From positions 13,109,501 to 13,173,500 of the forward strand of contig NC_044590.1 in NCBI RefSeq assembly GCF_901933205.1: a DNA stretch of 64,000 nucleotides. The letters are read 5' to 3'. The position numbers and the translations under genes are program-made. A model generated the notes under the pieces. That model saw only the letters and a program-made list of their open reading frames with translations. It was not told where the DNA came from and searched no databases. This document shows, in pieces, positions 31,813 through 44,261 of this stretch; the first letter of the stretch is position 1, and the number at the start of each line of letters is the position of its first letter. The stretch is from Camarhynchus parvulus (Eukaryota > Chordata > Aves > Passeriformes > Thraupidae).

Positions 31813-33895
31813 GCCAAGTCAGAAACACAGCAAGCCTTCTGTCTTTCATTAGCTTCTCAAGTGCATATTTCAAATTGCCCCATGTCTCTAATAATCAGAA
31901 TATAGAGAGCTCTGAAGGTTGAATTTACCCCTCCTAAAATTTGATGGACAGTCAATATAATGCGGTTAATGTTAATGCAAGCTGGATGCCATTTCTGGGA
32001 GCAGACAGCCAGGGAGATTGGCACTGATTAGGCATTTTTTTTTTAGCAAAAGAGCTGTGTTTTATGATTCTGGATTCCTGCGGGTTTGAGCTTTTATTTG
32101 AAGGATCATGTTAATGCCAGTCTGCAGAATTGTCTAACCAGCATCATAAAACGTGCCCCCGTGACACCCAAATAGCCACTAAAACAGGACTGGTTAGGCC
32201 AGTGAGGGACTAGAGCTTGGCTTTGCCCACAGGGACACCACCAGCATTCAGCACAGCCAAAGGATCAGGCTGAAAATGCAGGGTTTGAGTTTAACTCCAT
32301 TTTCACATACTCAACAAAAATCAGGACAAGAATTTATGTAGGTTATTCCACCTGCAAAGATGGACCCAAGGCTAAAAGGACATTTTTTAGTCATTCTATC
32401 AGCATCCACCTTCAGGTGTTTTGGTCATTCTGCCACCAGGCTGTACCTCCCAGGGGTATGACATACATATATACTTAAAACCTAAATGTATCCATGCCTT
32501 GGAATATAAAAATCAGATTTTTTTTTCTCCAGACATATCTGTAGGAATCAACTCTTCAGCCTTTCTTCTCCTGCTGCCAAGGACACTGCATGTAGAGAGC
32601 CCAAAAGCAGGAAGACATATCTGGGACTTTGAGGAAGAAAGGACAGATCAGCAAGAGATGAATGTATGTCCCACATGTACGTCTTGAAGCAAACCATTCC
32701 AAACAATCAATTCTTTGCCCTTTCTTGCTGCAGGAGCTCCCAGAACCATCTCCAAGGCTGAATTCAGGCAGGAATGACCAAGTGCTGCAGCAACCAGGGG
32801 AAAAAATACATCACATGCTGTATGGAGACTTAAAGGCTCAGAAAGAGATGGCTGAAGCTCAAGGCAACAGAAGATTTCTTTCTCTTGTTCTTGAAGCTCT
32901 TTGTCTTAAATTTGAGGTATCCAAGACGGCACAGAAGGAAAACCCTTCTTGGTTAAACTCCCAGGACAGCAAGGAGGGAGCAGACCCAGAAAATGTCCCT
33001 GACACTGAAGATTTATTTGCCAGACTCCAGCTCTTGTTTTTTACCTCCTCTGTTCTGTACTTACAGTGTCTCTGCCCTTCTCCCTTACTGTTTTATCTTC
33101 TGTGCTACTTCCTTCTTTTTAGTGTTTTCCCTTTATCCAGCTGCTATTCTTTGTTACCCCAGGAGCACTCCAGGGCCAACCCACATCTCCCATGTTCTCT
33201 CCACCTGCCTACACCAGGGTGCCTTCCTGTGCTCTTTAGCTTTCACAACCAGATTTTTCTGGCCATGAATTTATAATCCAATCAGGAATTTTCTAATCCC
33301 CTGTGCAGCTCTAATTGAGAAGACACTTGTTTACTGATTTATTTCTAAACACAGCTGAGGGCTACAAAAATCTTCTAGGCAGGAAAAGATGATACAGATG
33401 ACACTCCAAAGGGGCTCAAGCTGTATAAAGGGTTTTAAAAAAAATTCTAATAATCAGTTTAAAGCCCAGAACTCAAAACTAAGGTCAGATATTGACAGAA
33501 TTTTTTGTTCATACTAGATATAGGTGTTGGATTAATCTAAGAAAGAGTCCTAATGATGACAGAATGTGATTGTGTTCCTTATCTTTTATAAGGAATATAA
33601 GCTTGAATTCTTGTAAATACATGTAAGTGTGTCTTTTAGTCAAATTTCTTGGCTCAGGAATCTGTAGCCGCTCAATTATTATGAAAAAGGAGAATGAGAA
33701 TGAAGAACAATACATTATAATGGATTTCAGAATGTGGCTCCTTCTTTTACTAGGTAAGGATTTAGGTTCCATCAAATTTTTTCAAAATTCTCCTAACTAT
33801 AACAAACTGTTGTTGATTTGATGCCTTAAGTTTTAGCTTTCATATTTTCCATATTCTGTACTGCATTAGTATATAACTCTGAACTTCATATAAAG
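31813..33895. other. ASIP 3' UTR and following intergenic DNA
   Basis: The 3' UTR begins here. I find no AATAAA in the first kilobase; AATATA variants near 31909 and 31954 are weak candidates. No further gene. A 204-codon frame at 32662-33276 has no recognisable domain and a low-complexity tail, and I do not call it. Confidence 0.45.
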
Positions 33896-34278
33896 TGTTA
33901 GCAAGTTCTCCTCACAACTCAGTCACACAAAACAATCCTTTTCCAGCCCCAGAACCAAGGAAACTGTTGCAGCTTCAGGTGCAAAAAGTGCAAACAACAA
34001 AAAGGCCCAAAAGGTGCAAACAGCAGCGAGTTGAGGAGAGCAATCTGGGACGATGGGACTGCAGAATCTGGAGCTGTAATTGGACAATTAACACCAACAT
34101 GGAAATGGACCAAAACTTATGAAAGTGTGAAAACTTGTGATCAGTGTCCATCTTGGGTGTAGCCACAGCCAGGCTCTTGTACTGCCCAAAGTGCATCCTT
34201 TGAAGGCCTTTTAATAAACCCCTACTTTATTCCTTTAACACTGTCTAGCCTCTGTTCCAGATCACCTCACAAGGCATC
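33896..34278 (+). repeat. Solo LTR or LTR fragment
   Basis: The + strand sequence has the LTR 3' pattern: CCTTTTAATAAACCCC (AATAAA at 34213-34218), then CTACTTTATTCC and TGTCTAGCCTCTGTTCC, ending AAGGCATCA. This R/U5 type is familiar from avian ERVs. The left end (TGTTAGC at 33896) is a guess and no target duplication was found. Confidence 0.6.
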
Positions 34279-34405
34279 AGATTGATACTAAAAACATACC
34301 AATAATCACACTACTTCTTATGTGGAAACAAGATCATTTTCATACCAGGAAGTCCAGCTGGTCAGAAAAATTATATTTTACCATGGTCAAGGGGAGTGGG
34401 AGCGG

Positions 34406-34570
34406 AGGGAAGGGAAGGGAAGGGAAGGGAAGGGAAGGGAAGGGAAGGGAAGGGAAGGGAAGGGAAGGGAAGGGAAGGGAAGGGAAGGGAAGGGAAGGGA
34501 AGGGAAGGGAAGGGAAGGGAAGGGAAGGGAAGGGAAGGGAAGGGAAGGGAAGGGAAGGGAAGGGAAGGAA
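34406..34570. repeat. (GGGAA)n microsatellite, about 33 units
   Basis: About 165 bases of nearly perfect GGGAA/AGGGA pentamer, with a single-base interruption only at the ends. Because 5 and 3 are coprime it is open in several frames on both strands, giving meaningless repeat-coded frames. Length is probably polymorphic and may be mis-assembled. Confidence 0.95.
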
Positions 34571-34609
34571 GGAGAGCCAGAAATCCAACAAACAGCTACT
34601 CTGGACTGC

Positions 34610-35045
34610 AGCTTTGCAGAACCTCAGAATGGCTGAGGTCAGCAGAGACCTCTGGCAGCCATCCAGCTGGACCTGCTTGCCCAGGACCACGTCCAGGCAG
34701 CTTTTGAACATCTCCAAGGAGGGAAACTCCACCCCCTCTCTGGGCAACCTGTCCTGGTGCTCAGTCACCCTCACTCACCATTACAACCAGGAAAAGAAAT
34801 TTTCCTAATGTTTGACTCTCTGCAGTGTGTCCCTGTCTCTCTGACCCTGGGGAGCCCAAAGCGGACACAGCAGTCCAGGGATGAGCTCCAAAGTGAGGTG
34901 CAGGGAGGGATCCCCTCCTTGGCCTGTGCTGACAATGCTCCCAGCACAGCCCAGGGCACAGTTCACCCTCTAGTGACTCTTGGTCACCTTGGTGCTCCTC
35001 AGGTGCCCCAGGGTGTGGCAATGTTCCTCACCTGGGCTCACCAAA
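34610..35045 (-). mobile_element. CR1 LINE fragment (left part, split by LTR)
   Basis: Reversed CR1 3' UTR and ORF2 tail: CTCAGAATGGCTGAGGTCAG, ATCCAGCTGGACCTGCTTGC, CTCCAAGGAGGGAAACTCCA, TCTCTGGGCAACCTGT. It appears to continue after the LTR at 35431-35625. Confidence 0.8.
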
Positions 35046-35430
35046 TGTGGTGATGTTCACAGGGGTCCCAGGATGAGGGAAGAGATGAGAATCTTGACTC
35101 CATGTTTCAGAAGGTTGATTTATTATTATATGATATATATTATATTAAAAGAAAATTATATATTAAAACTATACTAAAAGAATAGAAGAAAGGATTTCAT
35201 CAGAAGGCTTGAAAGGAATAGAAAGGAAAGATAATAAAATCTTGTGACTGCTCACAGCCTCGACACAGGTGGCTGTCATTGGTCATCAAGTAAAAACAAT
35301 TTCCCATGCTGGGTAAACAGTTCTCCAAATCACATTCCAAAGCAGCAAAACATGGAGAAGCTGAGGTTTCCCAGCTTCTCAGGAGGAAAGATCCTAACGA
35401 AAAGATTTTTCATAAAATATGTCTGTGACA
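35046..35430 (-). repeat. Solo LTR inserted in CR1
   Basis: About 385 bp. On the - strand it begins TGTCACAGACATATTTTATG and ends CATCACCACA, with TATA/ATAAATCAACC near the end. Same family and orientation as 19498-19887; the 42723-43096 copy is in the opposite orientation. I could not confirm a target duplication. Confidence 0.82.
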
Positions 35431-35625
35431 CCAGGGCCTTTCCTGGCTCCCTGCTGGGTGTTCCCCAGCGTGTCCTGGGCCTGTTCCTCCCCAGGGACAG
35501 GACTTTGTGCTCCTCTTGCTGAGCTGTCCAGCCTGGCTCAGTCCCTCTGCACAGCAGCACAGCTCTCTGGCACATCTGGGCTGTGCCCCCTCTGAGGGCT
35601 CCCTCTGCCCCACCGTCCACATCGT
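35431..35625 (-). mobile_element. CR1 LINE fragment (right part)
   Basis: GC-rich sequence with CR1 ORF2-like reversed content (CTCCCTGCTGGGTGTTCC, TTCCTCCCCAGGGACAGGAC). It is taken as the continuation of the CR1 at 34610-35045 past the inserted LTR. Confidence 0.55.
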
Positions 35626-37896
35626 GATGGAGATGGAGCACAACCTGCGGCTCTCAGACAAGGAAATCAAAGCGCCAAGACCCACCCAAGAACCTCCAGA
35701 GACAGCAGCTGACCCAGACAAGGAGAGGACAGCACTTGTAGGCGGTGAAGGAAAAGGAAAAAAAGCTGTCAATGGCAGTAAGGGGATTTGTTTTTCAACA
35801 TATATGGACATAGCTTTTAATATAGCATCTATCTGTAATGTATTTTTAAATTTGATTTATTAATAAGCCTTCTTTGTAACTGGAATTGATGAGAAAGAGG
35901 CTTTGCTTTCTTTGCTGTTCATCTGTCACACCAGAGAATACATACAATCAAATACTGTGAAATTGTTACTAGCCTTAGTGACTTGACTTTTCTGGATAAA
36001 GATCACATTGCATGAGGTATTGACACAGAATGCAAAAATCAGCAAAATATGTACACCAAAAATTTGCTTCAATGTATTTAGTTTGATCAGTTATTTATAC
36101 TGAGGGGATGTTTGTCAGTGCAGGAGTCCCCCAGGGTCCCATCTGAAATGTCATCAGCACACAGATGATAAAACAGATGGTAGAACAGATGATAAAACAT
36201 GCACATGGCAAAGATGGAGTGTGTAACTTTTACCTGTCACACACCAAATTGTCTCCACTGAAAACTTACTGGAATTCAAGTGTAGAGACAGTTTCAGGAA
36301 TGCTCTGTGGCAGAGTCATTGTCCTCCTAGAGACTGATGGAAATTTTACCCAATTACAGGTTAGTAGGACGAAACACAAATAAATCACCTTTAGCTTTTC
36401 CACATATCGCCTGCCTTGTGTAAATTTAAAACATATACTGTATTTTCCTGACTTGATTGCTTAATGTCACTCCCAAAGCCCATAAAATCCAAGTTTATCC
36501 TGATGGATAAAATAAGTGGTAGAATTAACACCTTAATGGCTATACCAAACTACCTCTAAACACGTCACACTTTTCCAAGCTAATCACTCAAATTCTCTGG
36601 AAGACAGCAAAGGAAACCAACCAAAGCCTTCAGGAATTGCTGAGAGAAGGGAAGATTTGATGAAAGCTAAAATGACCTTTTCCAAGTTCTCTAGAAGAGT
36701 GAGCAGTGTCTGTGATGCTGCTTTGGCTGAGGTGGTAAAGACTGAACGAGGCCCCTTTGAGATGAGGGCAGCGTTAAACCCATGATGGAAAGAATTACTG
36801 GAGCAGCAGCAGGAGATTTGTAAAACCAAACCAAGGGGCCGAGGAAGAACTTGTGACATGCCAAGCTGTGACTCTGTGGGAGCTCTATTTTACAGGGCAC
36901 AGATGACATCCATCCCAGGGCTGCAGCAAGGCGGCCTCTCGGAGCATGGTGGGACACGCTCCTCGTGAGGGGCTGCAGCCTCCAGCTCACTCCATGGCCA
37001 GGTGCAGACATTAAATGGTACTCAAGGCCAATGCAAAATACATTAGATCATAATATATTTCAATTGAGAATTTTAAGATGAATTAGACCATTCTATGGCC
37101 AGAAGTGACTCTACAAACATGCTAAACAGACCAATTCAACGCTTGTCCACATCCAGTGATCTATTTAACTCCAAGACATGCCTCTGAATTGCACACTCAG
37201 GCCTGGAAAAGAAAATCATTAACAACAGATTCCCTTAGCAAACCCAGCAGCAATTTTTTTCTGTCTGCTCCTGGGCTCCAACCTTGCTGCTCTTCTGGAC
37301 AGTGCTCCCCACACAGTCAGTGATCTCAGAACCCAGCAGGAAACACGTGAGATGGCTCTCTGTGGCTACTGCACTCCAAAATCCCAGTTACCCCTGTAAT
37401 ACCTGTAGAACATTTGCCACAGGCACCTCATTTCCAAAACCAAGAATGCACAACAAGCAACTATTCATGGCCAACCAGAAATATAATCTTACATTTTTGT
37501 AGTACATTTAATAGTTGCAAAGAAATAATTGCTTCCTGGGCCAGCTGCAAACCACTTGAAGCACCATGTGCTTTCCTAACCAGTCACTTTTGGCAAGCTC
37601 TGGCCAAAGGCAATGAGTGAAGTCCCCAGTCTCATAAAGGCAACAGTTGGCAGATCACAGTGTGGTCAAAAAAACACCACTGGGGACAGCCCAGGTGGGC
37701 ACACACACAAGCAGTGCTGAACCTTGGCACTCCACAAACAATTCTTTCCTCTCTTTGTACAACCTCTGCTGTTTCAGCTTTCATTTTGCCAGCGTCCAGA
37801 TTCCAACAGGTGTTTTTCAAAGGCATCAGCAGTTCTTGGGATAGCACAAAGAACAGGAACACACACACCAGTCCCACAGTGCACTTCCTTGCTCTT
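35626..37896. other. Intergenic, nothing firm
   Basis: No gene. Near 36120-36180 a GGAGTCCCCCAGGGTCCCAT block may be a scrap of LINE reverse transcriptase. A short imperfect repeat (CAGATGATAAAACAGATGG) lies at about 36162-36205. Confidence 0.4.
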
Positions 37897-38343
37897 AGAA
37901 TCACACAATGGTTTGCGTTGGAAGGGACCTGAAAACCTACCCAGTGACACCCCTGCCATGGCAGGGACACCTTCCACTGTCCCAGGTGCTCCCAGCCCTG
38001 TCCAGCCTGGCCTTGGGCACTGCCAGGGATCCAGGGGCAGCCCCAGCTGCTCTGGGCACCCTGTGCCAGGGCCTCAGCACCCTCAGCATAAAAAGCAAAG
38101 ATCTTTATATCTGGTTTAGATCTACATCCTTTCAGTTTACAACCACCACCCCTTCTCCTACCACAACAGGCCCAGCTAAAAAGTCTGACCCCATCTTCCC
38201 TTCAGAACCTCCTCCAGTACTAAAGGCTGCAATTTGGTCTCCCCAGACCCTCTCTTCTCCAGGCTGAGCACCCCCAGCTCTCCCAGCTCAGCTTCCTGGC
38301 CTCTTCTGGACTTGCTCCCACTGCTCCATGTCCTGCTCCTGTT
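37897..38343 (-). mobile_element. CR1 LINE 3' fragment, split by LTR
   Basis: Reversed CR1: AGAATCACACAATGG, GTTGGAAGGGACCTGAAAA, GCAGGGACACCTTCCACT, the CTGTGCCAGGGCCTCAGCAC block, then ORF2 tail (CTCTTCTCCAGGCTGAGCAC). It continues for about 100 bases after the LTR at 38784. Confidence 0.88.
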
Positions 38344-38783
38344 TGTTATGGATGAGTAATGAGATGGTTGGCTCTCACAATTAAAGGGTGAACATTATAT
38401 GTATGTTGAGAGGAGTTTTATAGATGCACAGTTATGTTACTGCAATGTGTTCCCCCCAGTGTTGTTATCATGGGATGGCCTTAGTAATCCAAGGATTTGG
38501 GAAAGTTGGCTCGTTACTATGGCAGCACCTGACCTCCAACCAAGTGTAAGACAGTGATCTCCACCCCTGGTCAGCAACGAAGGAGCCAACTGACAGGACT
38601 TGGGGAGAGGCTGGAGGTATAAAAGGCAGAGCATCCATTTTGAAGATGAGCCTCATGGCTGGCAGTCATGGCAGGGTGGGCTCCCAGTGCTGTAATTTTT
38701 CCTTATTTGGTCCTTCTGTTGTATTTTTTGTTAAGGTTTAATAAATCTTTAAAATGTTAAAAAGTGAGTGGTCGTTTCTCACA
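38344..38783 (+). repeat. Solo LTR with TATA box
   Basis: A 440-bp segment from TGTTATGG to TTCTCACA inside a CR1. TATAAAAGG is at 38619-38627 and AATAAA at 38740-38745, with the spacing expected of U3-R. Both ends are inferred from the TG/CA rule and from where CR1 sequence stops and resumes; a target duplication was not clear. Confidence 0.72.
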
Positions 38784-38925
38784 CATGTGAGCCCCCAGAG
38801 CTGCAGGCAGCCCCTGAGAGGGGAGCAGAGAGGCAGGGTCCCCTCGCTGCCTGGCACACGGGGGGCTCTGGGCTGCCCACTGCATGTGGCCACCACAATA
38901 ATAGCTCTCAGACCTGTACAATGGG
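38784..38925 (-). mobile_element. CR1 LINE continuation after the LTR
   Basis: GAGCCCCCAGAGCTGCAGGC and the GC-rich bases after it resemble reversed CR1 ORF2-tail sequence continuing from 38343. The right limit is uncertain. Confidence 0.5.
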
Positions 38926-39219
38926 GTTTCACAGCTAGAAAAGCTTTTGGTGGGATATTCTTCCCGTTCACCAGCAAATTATCCCTGATCTGGGGACAAA
39001 GACACCCCAGTGTCAGTCTGGCATGATGGGCTAGTTCAAGTTTTTCTGGTCCTTCAGAATCAACATGGGTCTTTTCTGCCTCTTGCATGGTCACATCAGA
39101 GAGGGCTGGGAGAGGGAAATGAAATCCTGGCCCTTTCCTGACTTCCAGCAGAGGCCCTGTGCTGTGGAAGAGGTTTTACAGTGAGTTCTGTGAGCCAGAG
39201 AGAAGTTTGACAGCAGGAT

Positions 39220-39470
39220 CCATGTTTACCTCAGAAAGAATTTTCTACCAAGGTCATTGACACAGAGACCAAGAAAGAAAGAAGGATAAATAAGAGAAAC
39301 CTGCAACTGCCTGTTCCAATGAGCACTTTGTTTGACTTTCCTGACCACTAAGTGTAAACTTATGAATTTTGTAAGAATGTATAAAAAGCAAGCATGCTAA
39401 AATAAATACAGGTTTGAAGCCTTCTGAAAATGGAGTGTTGCTTTGGATTGTGACCATCTCAACTACGACA
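39220..39470 (+). repeat. LTR-like fragment
   Basis: TATAAAAA at 39380-39387, AATAAA at 39401-39406, a GGAGTGTTGCTTTGGATTG stretch and a terminal ACTACGACA resemble the end of an ERV LTR in + orientation. The start is not defined. Confidence 0.5.
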
Positions 39471-42400
39471 CTGTGGCACACCAGGAGCACCCATGGCAGG
39501 CTGGCAGGTGTGACCTGGGACCTGGGGACACCATTCCCACCTGGAGGAGCAGCACCAGGCCCGGGACACGTGGGGCTGCCTGAGAGCACAACCACCACCC
39601 ACTCTCCAAGTGCCCTCTGAAACCTCTGGGGCCTGCAGATTGATTTCTGAGGTAATACAAAGATTTTATTGGCAAGCTTCCCAGATGATATGCAGGTGGC
39701 CAACTTATGGTCAAGTCACTCTCCAGGAAGAAAAAGGAGGCTTTAGTAATTTCTGCAAGTTTTTTTTTTTTTTCCCAGTGAAATGATAAACTATTTCAAT
39801 TGCTGCATGGCATATGGACATATCTTTCCATCCAGGAAATCCTTAAAGCTGAAACCCTGCCTGAAATATGGGAGCCCTAAAATGGCTATATTGATGTCAT
39901 AACACAATTCACATGTGGTTTCATTTAATATAGATAAAGGCAGGAAAAAACTAAAATACATCATTTCCTAGTGATCCACTCCAGACCCCTCTGAATCAGT
40001 GGAAATCATCTGCTGACTTTATTACACTCTAATATACTTTTATAACCCCTTCATCACTCACTACATTTTAGCTAATCTAGTAGATTTACCTAGCAGTGTT
40101 CACGTGGTACCATTGCCATTTTGGGCAGTTTTCTCAGCTGAAATGTCATTTGGGACCTCATATGGGCTCCCCTTCACTGTGCACAGCTGTCTCAAATAGA
40201 TCAACAACAGTATTATGTGACTTACAACAGTAATAGCCAGAAATGAACCACGAGAATACACAGCCTCACTCTTCCTTGTGTTCCATAACAAATAAGAGTG
40301 ACTTAAAAGATACATATATTGTAAATATATACATAAACTCATTAAAAGAATGCTCTTTCACTTGCTGGTGAAAGACATCAAACCTTAGAGTCTTCTAAAG
40401 TGGAAACAGGAGCATTCATAGTAATTCTACACCCAGGGATCCCTGCTCCTCTGAAAAGACCTCAGAAATATCTGACAGAGCCAGACCACTTTAAACATGA
40501 AGGTTTTAGTATTTCAAAGATTTCCTTTCTATAAAGCTGTGATTCAATTCATGTTAATTTCTCAGTTTGGGAAGCAAATATTTGGAGCACTAAATGAGCA
40601 GAGCAGAGGGTTTGCTTCCCTGTGTTCCCTTCAACGCTCTCCATCACTGCTCCTTTCCTCTAAGTCTGGAGTGTGGTCAGAGATGTTGATATTTATCTCC
40701 AAAATGACACCTCAGGGGCAGGACAGGCACCAAAAAGGGTCAAAGGAGTCTGCAGCCAGTTGTTAATAAAATACACATAGGACATAAGTTTTGGAGAGGA
40801 GGAAGAACAGGACCACCAAATGTCAGCACCAGGCAGGTGCTGACAGTAAGCCCTGGCTCTACCCAAAACCTCGTGCCCAATTACTGAGCATTCAAGGTGC
40901 CTGAACCTCTGCAATCTGTTCAGTTTACTTCCAAAATGCTGCTGCTTCATCAGGGAAAAGGAGCACATACCTATAACTGTGGCCCATTAAACATTCCCTT
41001 ACAGAAATGATTTTCCAGTTAATGAAACCAAAACTAGGGTGCTACAGAAAAGTACCAGGTTTACTGAAAAGTGTCTCTGGACTTTGCAGATGGAACAAGA
41101 AATAAAAACTTTACTACAAACTTTATAAGTATCCTAAATAATTTAATCTTTCTGCTGTGCAGTTTCAGGGAATTAGACAAGAAGTTGGGGTGTCCCCATT
41201 CCATAAAAAAGATGCTGCAGAACCTTAAACCCATTTTTTTTATCCCAATCACTTCTGGAAGCATTCTTTCACAGGGTTGGGTTTTTTTATTATTGTTCTG
41301 TCAGTCTATTGTTTGTTTTTGTTTTCCCTAAGCTGGCGTGCAAACCACAGGCATGAAGGGGGTTTTAAAAGAGAAGAAAAATAATTGTAATTGTTACAAT
41401 GGTGCAAAGCTGTCCATTGGCAAACAACGCTACTGCAAATCCTGCTGAGGCTTCCCAAACTACATTTACTACATTTGATTTGTCTTAGCAAAAAGCCCCA
41501 CGGGCTAAAAAAAACCACAATTAGCTTCCAAGAAGCTTCATCTCATCTGCAGGAAGAACCACTGCTGTGAAAACAAGCTCAGTCATGAATCTCAGAGTCA
41601 TCAGTGCAGCACCCCTTCAGCCATGCCTTGCTCCCCTCTGCTCTGATCTGTGTTTCCCAAGGCAACCTGTGCACCTCCACCAACCTCATTTCATAGGGCT
41701 CCAGCCTCACAGAAAAATAAAGAGCAGGGCCTAGGACGACAATACTGCAAATTTAAAAATCACAGAGTCTGGCATTTCTGTTGAGATAAATGGAGGAAAA
41801 TGTACAGCCTGTGCTCTCTTATCACTTCTGGCTCAAGCATGGAGGGAAAACAGGGGCAGGAGGTGCCTTATTTACAAGAGAAGAGTATTTTCTCTGGTAA
41901 TAATAAGGAAAGCATTAACAGAATGTTAGTCTGACAGACATTTGGGAAATACTTGATTACTTTTGGCCAAATCAGAGCTGTCTGATTGTACCATGAGTAC
42001 AATATTTCATAATTAATTTCATTTGATCACCAGATTCCATCAGTTTGCCAGGATGACAGTGCTTGTTACCATCCAGAACAACCCAACCCCACTGAAGGCA
42101 ATGGGACATTGAAAACCACTTGAAGGTGCTAAGTAACAACCTGAAATTTGACACAGCATGAAACAATAACTTTTTCCAGTGTGGAAACAAATCTGGTTTA
42201 GCACTACTTTACTACTGAGGGTTTTTTGCTGATCAAGTAGAAAGAAACAGCAGGAAAAGCCCTGCTAAATTCGCCAGGAATGGCTAAATTTAAGGAACAG
42301 CTATTAACTAGAGTGGACTTAGTATTTCAGTTCTCAGCCTGTGGCTGCTGGTATTGGGGAGATAAGGGGTGGAAGGAAGCTGCAAATCTGAGCCAGTTGC

Positions 42401-42722
42401 TGTTGTGTGAAAAGAGTCACACACAGCTCTCCTCATTCCTCATCCAGTGCCCACACTTTCCCAAATTGCACCTCCTTTGGGCACGCATGGAAATCTCACT
42501 TCTTGCATTTTTGCCCCTCCAAATGAGCCTGCAGACAAGGCTGGGAGAAGAGGCTGCTGAACTGAAGGTGGGGCTGCTTTGGGACTTTGCCCATTTGCCC
42601 AGCCTGGCTGGGACAGGGGCCCTGAGGGCTGCTCTGGGACAAACACTGCTCTGTGCATCCATCGCTGCTCACCCTGACACCAGAACTGCTGAGCTTCACC
42701 AGGCTGAGGCTGACTGGAGCCA
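39471..42722. other. Intergenic, nothing recognised
   Basis: No exon or clear transposon. A T run lies at about 39760-39774; the GC-rich 39475-39620 may belong to another CR1 or LTR remnant. Frames are short. Confidence 0.4.
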
Positions 42723-43096
42723 TGATATTTTCTGAAAAATCCTTTCCTTAGGAGTTTTTCTCCTGAGAAGCTGAGAGGCCTCAGGAACAAAATGTAAACA
42801 TTGATTATCTGCTGCTGTGGAATGCAACAGGTGGATCTGTGATTGGTCTCATGTGGTTGTTTCTAATTAATGGCCAATCACAGTGAGCTAGCTTGGACTC
42901 TCTGTCCAAGCCACAAGCCTTTGTTATCATTCTTTCTTTTTCTAGTCTTAGCTAGCCTTGTGATGAAATCCTTTCTTCTATTCTTTTAGTATAGTTTTAA
43001 TATAATATATAATAAAATAATAAATCAGCCTTCTGAAACATGGAGTCAGATCCTCATCTCTTCCCTCACCCTCGGACCCCTGTGAGCACCGTCACA
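42723..43096 (+). repeat. Solo LTR, same family, + orientation
   Basis: About 374 bp: TTTTCTGAAAAATCC near the start, a TGGAATGCAACAGGTGGATC block, TTCTTTTAGTATAG, TATAATAAAATAATAAATCA, and an end at GTGAGCACCGTCACA. It is the reverse-orientation relative of 19498-19887 and 35046-35430. The first few bases of the LTR appear altered. Confidence 0.82.
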
Positions 43097-43262
43097 GCTG
43101 ACTCTCACCTTGGCTCCCCCTGTCCCTGCCAGCCCTCCCTGTGCTCGCAGTGACCCAGCTCCCCCTCTCTGGGATGCCCAGGCAGACCCAGGGGGGCCAT
43201 GGCTCTCATCTCCCGCAGTGCTGGTGAAGCGATACGCGGAATAAATAGACTCCACACCCTGA

Positions 43263-43560
43263 TGTAGTTATGAAGTGGGTTTGCATTGTCAGCGCCTGGC
43301 ACAAGCACAATAGCTCTCGTGAAAACTTGTGCCCTGAGCCCTGGTCTGAGCCACATCTTTATTCACAAAGATGTTCCATATACATGACATTGTACAACCT
43401 TGCTATGCATATTCAACCCCTGGCCCTGCCTCACCTTGCCTCACATGGTAACTACATCCACGCCCTTCTGAGCATGCGTTGTTCACGGGGTCTTTTGGTG
43501 GTTTCTGAGGCTGAAGGCCATGATCTTCCTCATGATTGAACTTTTGAACTTTTGTCCTTT
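43263..43560 (-). repeat. LTR-like fragment, second family
   Basis: On the - strand an AATAAAGATGTGG signal (plus 43355-43365) is followed by about 90 bases of R/U5-like sequence ending at CATAACTACA (43263). The U3 side toward 43560 is less certain and may extend further. Confidence 0.5.
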
Positions 43561-44261
43561 GCACGTGTGCTTTGATCCCTTGGTGCTTATTTGAGTATGT
43601 CTGTTGATTTTGATCAGCTTGGAGACAGAGGAGCCCCTTTATTTAGGTTTCTTGCATTCCTCAGTCTTCTCCCAGTATTGTTCTTTATGCAAGAAGCTTC
43701 AGAAATTTGCATTTTCCTATGCCCTTTGTACCATGGCAGAGGTTTCTTAGGTAAAAAGTTAAAATTCAACACAATTCTACAAGCTAAATTTTAAATGCTT
43801 AATTCATATTGCTAACTCAATTGAACTCCAAAAATCTCTGTTTCACTGGGACATCTGCTGTGCAGAGACCCAGAAGTGAGAAAAGCTGGGGCCTGTCACT
43901 GTCCTCTGACTCACCAGCCAGATGTAGGATGCCAGAGGTGCCCATTTGAGGGGTTTTGGTGCTGGGGAGGGGACACTCCCCAGCCTGGGCACCTACCGAG
44001 GTCAGGCTCTCCTCAGTGCTATTCTTCATTCATTAGCTCCTGCTAAAACCATTGTCAAGCAGCCACAGTGGGTCTGGCAATCTGTAGTTAGGCAGTCTAG
44101 ATGCTCCACCTCAGGCTAGAGTGAGCTCTGAATTAATAGCATGTGGATTGGCAACAAAGAGAAAGGAGGGAAAAATTAAGTTGTGAATTATTTAGCAGAA
44201 CTCTGCCATCAGCTGTGTTCTTGCCCATAAGGAGCAAGCAGGCAATAGGGCTGAGTGATTC

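Noticed and set aside
32662..33276. A 204-codon + strand frame downstream of ASIP
   Set aside because: No recognisable domain, Cys/Leu/Phe/Ser-rich tail of low complexity, no splice or promoter context; a chance frame.
34320..34808. Long Gly/Arg/Lys/Glu repeat frames on both strands
   Set aside because: They come purely from the GGGAA microsatellite, which is open in several frames.
36100..36215. Possible LINE reverse-transcriptase scrap
   Set aside because: Only about 60 bases resemble CR1 RT sequence; too short to support.
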